Below, in pieces: positions 62,726-64,000 of a stretch of 64,000 bases of DNA (its first letter is position 1; every line of letters starts with the position of its first letter). Below the pieces are notes generated by a model. The model was not told the origin of the DNA. It searched no databases and saw only the letters and a program-made list of their open reading frames with translations. The stretch comes from Strix aluco (lineage: Eukaryota; Chordata; Aves; Strigiformes; Strigidae): the NCBI RefSeq assembly GCF_031877795.1, contig NC_133937.1, forward strand, positions 16,767,501 through 16,831,500, written 5' to 3'. Made by a program: the position numbers and the translations under genes.

Positions 62726-64000
62726 TAAGTCAAAAAGATCAATTGTTATATTTTTGAAAAAAACCCAATACTGCCAAAAATAACTCCTTAAAATGAAACA
62801 CCATACTGCAAGATACATAATTAGCAAACAGCCTAAAAGCTACTTTGATATCAAACATAAAATTCTCTGTTTTAAAGGAAAATTGCTCTTTATAAAGAAA
62901 GTTTACTTCCAACAGCAAAAGGAATAATATTCGAACCAAAATAGACTTAAGTAGGTGATGATTCGTGAAAGTATTTTTCTTGATACATACTTTAAAAAGG
63001 TCTGAAATAAGTTAACATGACAACAAAAAAATCCTCAGAGGAAAAAAAGTAATCTAATTTCTGCTTAGTCACTGACCTGCTTGCAGTTCTCACAGATGCT
63101 TCCCGCTGCTCTTGTGCATGGCTCCCCACAGGGCCATGCAGCCCATGGCCAAGGTTGCAGGGAGAGCACAGAGCCAGGCCCACACCAACCTGGCTGCAGC
63201 TCAGCACCTGCTCCTTACTATCCATTCTCTGGTAGCAGAAAATAGCTTCCATCTTTCCAGACAAATGCTGGTGTACCCGCACCAAAGGTTACTAGCACCC
63301 CTTTGTTCCTTTTTAAAGAGGAGCCCAGTGTAACAAAGGTTGATTTTTCCCAGGTGAGCAGGTTGAATCACACAGTTTCTCTTGATTTGCCTAATTAATG
63401 TTACTCAGCATCCCACTCTGGGTAGACGCTGGTGGCCCAGCAGATTTCTGTGAGGTGACTGTAAAGTCACCTGGCTGCACCCAGGTATTTTACACCTCAG
63501 GCTGGGTTTCCCCTCACAAGTAACTGGAAAGGACACACAAATCCTCCCCCTCTACAAAAGCCATGGCTGACTCCACAAGTACCTTTGGGTGCTCAGTGCC
63601 GAGGAGCTGAGGCAGTGCTGTGGCTCCTCCTGAGGGGAGGTGCTGGGGAACCTTCTAGAACTCCCTGGGGGGTTGGTGGGGGGTGCACCTCGGCAGGGCA
63701 CAGGGCTGCAGGCCCTGGGACAGAAAGCCTGGCCGGCTCCACTGGGCCCCAGCCACCAGCAGTGCCTGTCAGCCCCACACAGGCCGCCTCTGACGACACG
63801 TGGGGCTGCAGGAGTTGTTTCAGCTTTGCTTTTACAGGCAATGCATGTGGGAGCGGGCATTTTGTGTAGTGATTAAGGTGCTGCTAACATGACAGCCCTG
63901 AGGAAAACTCCAGGTCTAAACATCCCACATGCTGTCTGGTTCTCTGACTCCAGCCAGCTGAGGAGCCCTGTGTTTATTAGGATGAAGGAAGGGTGCTTTG
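62726..64000. other. Right-end intergenic DNA, no gene supported
   Basis: AT-rich to about 63.05 kb, then moderately GC-rich. Frames of up to 102 codons at 63.55-63.88 kb overlap on both strands and are Pro/Gly/Ala-rich without motif, so they are not called. Confidence 0.55.

Noticed and set aside
63552-63876. Overlapping 78-102 codon frames near the right end
   Set aside because: GC-driven frames on both strands; no motif or splice structure that supports a gene.

Overview
The window is nuclear DNA from a vertebrate, almost certainly a bird. It has intron-containing genes, CpG-island promoters, several CR1 LINE 3' fragments, and two solo-type LTR segments of a family I recognise as widespread in birds. 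There is no operon structure, CRISPR array, rRNA or tRNA that I can see. The species cannot be fixed from the sequence.

Two protein-coding genes are supported, arranged head to head. (1) The left 15 kb is the 5' part of LRMDA on the minus strand. Exon 1 (15070-15099) lies in a CpG island and encodes only ten residues. Exon 2 (10546-10646) encodes the first leucine-rich repeat. The rest of the gene lies beyond the left edge, so bases 1-10545 are intron. (2) ZNF503 (NLZ2/NOLZ1) is complete on the plus strand. Exon 1 is 44682-44996, the intron is 44997-46077, and exon 2 is 46078-47598, giving a predicted protein of 611 residues. From memory, this LRMDA/ZNF503 neighbourhood matches human 10q22.

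The 29.6 kb between the two start codons has two parts. The left part (about 15.7-36.4 kb) is AT-rich and carries a truncated CR1, the two LTR segments and old SINE relics. The right part (36.4-44.6 kb) starts with a second CpG island and continues through a repeat-poor stretch with many homeodomain- and TALE-type motifs into the ZNF503 promoter. Downstream of ZNF503 (48-55.5 kb) there are further isolated GC-rich/CpG islands and more repeat-poor candidate regulatory DNA. This is the usual look of a Polycomb-regulated developmental gene. The right end (55.9-64 kb) returns to ordinary AT-rich sequence with CR1 copies.

ZNF503 is a nuclear transcriptional repressor that acts in hindbrain, eye, striatum and limb. 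LRMDA is a cytoplasmic leucine-rich-repeat protein needed for melanosome biology. They are neighbours and not known to share a pathway; the shared element is probably the regulatory landscape between them. I found no clear new biological system. The observations most worth checking are the LRMDA exons hidden inside uninformative reading frames, the TALE-type motif cluster and uORF/start overlap at ZNF503, the donor-bearing orphan CpG islands, the run of long poly-G tracts, and the candidate conserved noncoding blocks.
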